Source: Owenia fusiformis
Lineage: Eukaryota > Annelida > Polychaeta > Sabellida > Oweniidae
Length of the DNA stretch: 64,000 bases
Assembly: GCA_903813345.2 (NCBI GenBank)
Contig: CAIIXF020000005.1
Span: forward strand, 10,109,375 to 10,173,374
Reading direction: 5' to 3'
The position numbers and the translations under genes were made by a program. Under the pieces are notes generated by a model, which was given only the letters and a program-made list of their open reading frames with translations, was not told the DNA's origin and made no database searches. Of this stretch, positions 58,640-64,000 are shown in pieces. Every line of letters begins with the position of its first letter. Positions within the stretch are counted from its first letter, which is position 1.

Positions 58640-61600
58640 GATTGTTCGTGACTTTGATGACCCTTATTTCAGGGTCAGATATTTTATTTATCCTTGTTTT
58701 ATCCTAGGATTTGATCTTCAGGATGGCCATGTATGAATCTCCTAATCATAATAACATTTTCCTTCGCCTGTTCACTGTAACGGAAGTGAAGATTTGACTT
58801 ATCAACAAAGCCTTTTCCTCACATGGCTTTGACAATAAATCTATTCCTAACATCCACACATCTAAGTACATTTAGGTTGTAGATGTTTGAAATTGTATAA
58901 TACTTCTATATCCTTTCATTGTATCTAACTGTTCCTGATTGTTAGTTTCAGTTCATGTACCAACATATAAGGTTTTACATGTCATGTATACCCATACAAA
59001 TGTGTACATAACCTCGAAATTAAATTGTCACCAATATTCTGTATCAATATATTATGAGTTACCTTACAACAGAGTGCTAGGGGCACTGTATGTGTGCTGA
59101 TATCCAGGTGTACTACTATATACTGAAACCACATCAAAGAAATCAACCACATTAACTCTACACTAAGAACTAGTGGTTAGCCATCCTTCATGTGTTAATA
59201 TTGATCATGTAGTCAATTTGATCTCTGCTGTTTCCACTTTCCAGATTATATGTAGATCCTTGAAATATTTTTATACCTTCAGCTTGGATACAAAAGGGTA
59301 AATGCCAATCTGCTGGAATGATGAAGTTAAAATAATGACAAGCTCATTTCAATGCTTCTGTTTCCGTTTTGATCTCTAACATCTATATCTGTTAATTCTG
59401 GTAAAATCTATTTCCGTCCATGTGTAAAAGTTAATTACTTTTATCCTCTGTTGTATTGGTTTAGAACCTGCCGCTCCATCCAGAATTGAGTGAACTATTT
59501 CCTTCGAAATAATTTCCTGAGTGAAGCCACATGTTTTCACAATAACTGTAGTACGTGTAACACACAATACGGCTAATCTTATATGAGCTAATCTTGTATG
59601 TTTTAATGTTTTCCTATTACCAGCTTATGACATAATTGCCGGACTTCCCCCTGTTAATGTTTGCATTAGTGGCAATAATAATGGTCCATTATGACTCAGA
59701 ATTGATCCACTGTTTGCAGATTTCACTTCAAATTCAGCTGTATGTACTTGTATTAGTACTTATGTTAACCACTGTATCCTATTACAATTGTGTAATATTA
59801 TGTCATAAGTTCATTCAGAACATTAGATCATACTTTAACTGTAGTATAACTTACAGTGATGATGTCATCAGACCGTTCAGAGATAAAATATCTATTGATT
59901 GGTCTCTCAATACCAATATTAAACCTTTATCTGCCCAGTGTCCAATTAAAACTATCTTTGTTAAAAACTGCTCATGAAACTGAACTTAATCAATGAATCC
60001 AATTAAAATCAAATATACAAATAGTTTATAAACTCGGACCACTTGTCCAGTTAAACTTATCTGATGTACTCTAGTGTCCATAAACTCAATAAATCGTTTA
60101 TAATAATACAATTAATCACTTCCTCAAACTCTATACAATCTACCCACATGTCCTTATTTCCATGTATTCCATTTAAACGTTGTTATTCTAGATTCCCTTC
60201 AACTGGTGAATGTTATCTCCATGTCCTCAGATAAATCCGGATCTGAAATAACCTACAACTGGATGTAGTATATGCAGAGTGTTTTGTAGTGTCTTTAACA
60301 AGTTTATAACTCAATATTCCTACATCCACTTTGTGTCACTTTTACCTCAAATGTAAGTACCCTCGACTGGCTGCAAAACAGTGTATTTTATAATCATCGA
60401 GCAGCAGGCATGAGCTCCTAAAATACCATTAGTCGTTCTTTTGTATTTTTTATATTGAGTTTATATTGACAGACTTCTAAACTTAAAACTATTAAAATGA
60501 CTGTATGTACAGAGTATAGCATGGTTTAATTATTTCTTACTTGAAAGTTTCAAACCACAAGTCAATATTCTAGGCTTTTACTGCATGATCTTCTATAAAT
60601 CTAATTGATGTCTGTAGTCATTGTAGACAGAGAGGTTTTAAGTTATTCCCTGTTGAGCTGATCCACACGTAATTTGCAGACAAAATTTCCTCAGAGATTT
60701 CTCAAAGCTCTTGAATTTCTGATTCCCAATTCTGCCTATGGTGTAATATATGAGCTGAACAGTAACAGATAAATCTAAACACAGATGTTCCTAGCTGGCT
60801 AAACACCTCAGAAATCCCAAATCAAGTGTATGTACACTTCCCCAGAGTAAAATATCATGGTACTCATGTTTTTAAATCAAAAGTAAAAATAGGTGAAATC
60901 AGCAAGGAATAAAGTTGACAGTCAGGGACTGAATACATTGATTATATGAAAAACCAGAAAATACAAGATCACGGTTAAATGGAGTCGAATCAGCATTATG
61001 GGGACGATTTATAGAGAGTACAATTGTACAGGGCACTAACAGGAGAGACCTTTAGGTGGAATATACACCACTGCTCAAATAAATGGAATATTAATTAATA
61101 ACAAAAGAACATTTATAACTCTAGAGGTCATTAAGGGTGACATATAAATAACTATCAAATACATATAGACTGTAAATTGAAGAGAAATGTTCTTTATCGA
61201 GTAATGAGAAAATATGATTATATTCCAGAATTATTTCCAACAGTGTATATAACAAATCTTAGCATATGGCTCTTCATATTCAATGTCAATTTTTTAGTCA
61301 ATGAACTGCCTCCCAACATTCATAAACTCTCAATATATTTGGTTTATTTTATTCAAGGGATGGGTCATTAAAAGTCAATAAGTATATTTTTAATAATTCA
61401 TGTGACAAGTCTTAAAATAACAGGCAAGCAGATAAGGTTATAAGGTTCAAATAGAATGGGAGGGGTCAAGATATATAGAACTGTCATATTACTAATAAAA
61501 TTAAAGTATGTAATGTCATCGAAGTTTGTCACTGTATCGTAGAGCTTTTAACTGTTGTATTATGTTCAAAGAGGCTAGAACTATACATCCTCGTACAAGT

Positions 61601-63060
61601 TCTGAAGGCCTGTGTTCAGAGGATGGGACAATAAGGTTTTGGTAAAGAGTGTGACATGATAGTCTGTCACACAGGAACAGGAAAGCAAATGTTGCAGCCC
61701 TAAAGTCATCACATTCAAACCTGGAAGTGATTAAAAGATTCCCTCTTTACTCCTAGAAGACAGCCAGTTCTTCAAATTTTCTACTCAATTTGGTTCATGA
61801 ATTTACACTCAACACTCAACTGTACTCAACATTTACCATTCTCAACATAACAATTACTAGAATTGTACCCACCATGCATTTCGCCATAAGAGCTGATCAG
61901 ACATCTCGATTCAGTCAACTGTAAAATTGTGAATCACAAAAAGCACAAAGAGCAACAGTGTAAAAACACAAGTAAAGCACACACAAAAATGTGTATAAAC
62001 ATATTTGGTTTTTATAAGCATACAAATTAACAATCAAAGTTAACAATCAAAACCAGATGAAAATTAAGCCATAGCTGCTCAGTAGGACTAGGAAGCGATG
62101 AGTCAGAGGGATTTGAATTAGGAATGTTTGAACTGTTTAATACAAAGTTTCCTTTCAGCTATCTCTATAAATGTCTAACATAGTGCTGCCACCTATCATA
62201 ATTTCCTTACATTAAAAACATAATTGATCTGTTTCATTTGCAGCAGGTGATTTCTATGTATTTTTTATAACATTGCAACTGCTTCCATGTTAAAATTTGG
62301 GATATGACTGATGTGGTGTACCAATCAGATTATTAGATAAGTATTATCATTATTAGGAATACAACTTGTAAATCACATTTTATAGTTTTCCATTTCTTTA
62401 GATTACAGACAGCATTTGACTTGTTCCACTGGCTAATAGAATCTTGAATTCTGCTTAGTTTCTGCTGAATTAGCAACTTTTCTAAAAAAAAATGAAGAGT
62501 ATTCAGCCTTACCCCTGTTAATTTATTGTTTCAGTAGCTATATTTCTAGTAGGAATTTACCCCAAAAAGCACTAATTTTTTTTGCTTTTCTGTTTTATTT
62601 GCTAGAATGATATTTGAATTGGTGTGAGATTGAGAGACTTACCTATATCAGAATTTCATTCAAATTCAAGACACAAATTGAGAAACAAGGTTGTAATAAC
62701 ACCTAAAAACAAGGATCCAATAACAGAACAAGAACAGCAGAAAATTAGAATCCTATTGGAAAATCAATACATGGATAGAATCATTCCATTCTAGCATATT
62801 TCTGCAGCAATACTAGCGCTGTGGCTTCTCTTGATTTTGATTGACAGAGCAATTTTGTACCCTAATAGTGAGAGTCTAGTACATGAGCAAATCAAACTAT
62901 AGGAAAGGGTATCTGGTGTGTTATTTCTCCACGGCAAGCATCTTACATAGAATGCAGTCACCACATTGACAGATTGACATGTACTATGGGTGAGGCTCCA
63001 AAGCCTTGGTTCTGTTCATAACCAAATGTATTCAGATTTGATTTATTGTAGGGCCAACAT
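58640..63060. other. Upstream of Rhotekin; no recognised gene
   Basis: About 4.4 kb with only short open frames and no motif I can name. It probably holds the long-isoform promoter and untranslated exons, which I cannot place. Confidence 0.45.
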
Positions 63061-63065
63061 TCCCC

Positions 63066-63590
63066 TTACATAGGACCCCCAGTCCCAAAACCTGATAATT
63101 TTTTCATTTCTCTCCTCTGATAGCCACATACAGTATCCACAACCATTTTCACTGCATCTAATTTCATAAATTGTCTCCAATCCCCAATATAATGCAGGAA
63201 AAGCTGTCCATCACCCTTTACAATATAACTCAGGGGTTTCAATAGCAGCACGCAACAGACGGGGCAACAGGCAATTTTCACTGGTTGCTTTCACAAAATC
63301 GCCTGTTATTTTAAGGGACTTTTCAACTTTTCCATTAGGTTAAATTCATGATTTCCGTTAATTTTGCCTGATGTTTTCATTTATTTAAGCCTGTTGTGAG
63401 AAATTATAGTGAAACCCCTATAACTATTATTTGACATCAATGTCATTCTGCCATGACACACCCATAATACACCCAACCAACCTCCTGCCACACCTACCTT
63501 AGTTATAAGACATCCTTGTGAACCATAAAGCTCTGCCTTGGAGTCATCCAAAGACAGGGAGTGAAAGTAAAATCTATGACTATTTTCCAT
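63066..63590 (-). other. Two exon-like open segments, unassigned
   Basis: On the minus strand, an ATG-led segment at 63500-63590 encodes 'RFYFHSLSLDDSKAELYGSQ' and stops at AAG|GTAGGT, a fair donor. A second segment (63066-63250) encodes 'KGDGQLFLHYIGDWRQFMKL'. The compositions look protein-like, but the phase across the obvious acceptor does not fit and I recognise neither. They could be part of an upstream gene, a decayed element, or chance. Confidence 0.2.
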
Positions 63591-64000
63591 ATTGCTTGAT
63601 ATTATGCATCTTCTTGCAAAAGCATGTTCGTAATCATGTTTGATTTTCCATTTATCGCGTCATTGGAAATGCCATATGAGTATTCAAAGACCACGGTTTG
63701 ACCAATCCCGAACACCTACTAGCCAAGATTTACATTAAACTAGATCGACTTCATTCTCGAAGTTTAACGCAATTCCTAAATTACTTTGTTCCAAGAAGCC
63801 ATAATGTTCCCTATTTAGAATGGCAAGCTGTCTGTCGGCAAAATCTTTTGACATATTGATTATGCTTAAGCCGTTTTTATTCACGATTATTGGGAGATGT
63901 TATGAGTCATGGAATCCTATAATGTAGGAAGGTACAAGATAGGGTACGGTTAATAACTTAATTATGTCAATTATATGTTTTATCAATTTAATCCTTGGGC
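63591..64000. other. No recognisable feature
   Basis: Plain sequence up to the window edge. Confidence 0.5.

Noticed and set aside
1-64000. CRISPR array, bacterial operon, tRNA or rRNA genes
   Set aside because: The tandem repeats lack CRISPR spacing and the genome is clearly animal. I found no convincing tRNA cloverleaf or rRNA sequence by eye; a tRNA scan was not possible here.
1-64000. Retrovirus, LTR element or Polinton remains
   Set aside because: No LTR pairs, protease/integrase motifs or capsid-like frames were recognised. The only retroelement found is a LINE fragment.

Overview
The window is nuclear DNA of an animal. It is AT-rich and intron-bearing, with GT-AG introns, TATA and NRF1-type promoters, LINE fragments and a dense load of cut-and-paste DNA transposons. 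Repeat habits such as TGACCTT-rich satellites, 'GGGCGTAGCCA' ends and hairpin MITEs suggest a marine invertebrate, perhaps a lophotrochozoan such as a mollusc. I cannot name a species from the sequence alone.

Three protein-coding genes are well supported. Two are intronless SLC26/SulP anion transporters placed head to head about 16 kb apart (20465-22705 on minus, 38844-41087 on plus). They are about 94% identical from residue ~75 to the end, but their first ~75 residues have diverged. Each has its own TATAAAAG box. The third is a complete Rhotekin orthologue on minus, 48055-58617. It has two alternative first coding exons that splice in phase to eleven shared exons, giving 536 or 550 residues with HR1, anillin-like and PH regions. 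Every splice phase closes and the shared exons total 1401 bases, a multiple of three.

The rest is mobile and repetitive DNA. From 1 to 9.8 kb there is a LINE remnant split by a TTAA MITE, more MITEs, a 2 kb satellite of ~126-bp monomers with higher-order structure, and a mariner fragment. From 9.8 to 15.8 kb lies a large inverted-repeat element whose arms carry tandem ~370-bp units. From 18.7 to 24.2 kb there are MITEs and a mariner element with ~114-bp terminal repeats around the first SLC26 gene. From 25.6 to 34 kb there are two arrays of a perfect 20-bp palindrome and several hairpin repeats. From 41 to 47 kb there are a TTAA MITE and two more mariner-type elements. From 58.6 to 64 kb I see no confident gene.

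The most notable observations are these. A TTAA MITE sits exactly on the stop codon of the second SLC26 gene, so its target-site copy is the stop and the element forms the 3' UTR. The 5' splice site of the Rhotekin long first exon lies in an 18-bp tandem repeat, giving several in-frame donor copies. The GCGCTGT palindrome arrays and the satellite rich in TCAAGGTCA half-sites are also unusual. I saw no retrovirus-like element, tRNA, rRNA or CRISPR array.
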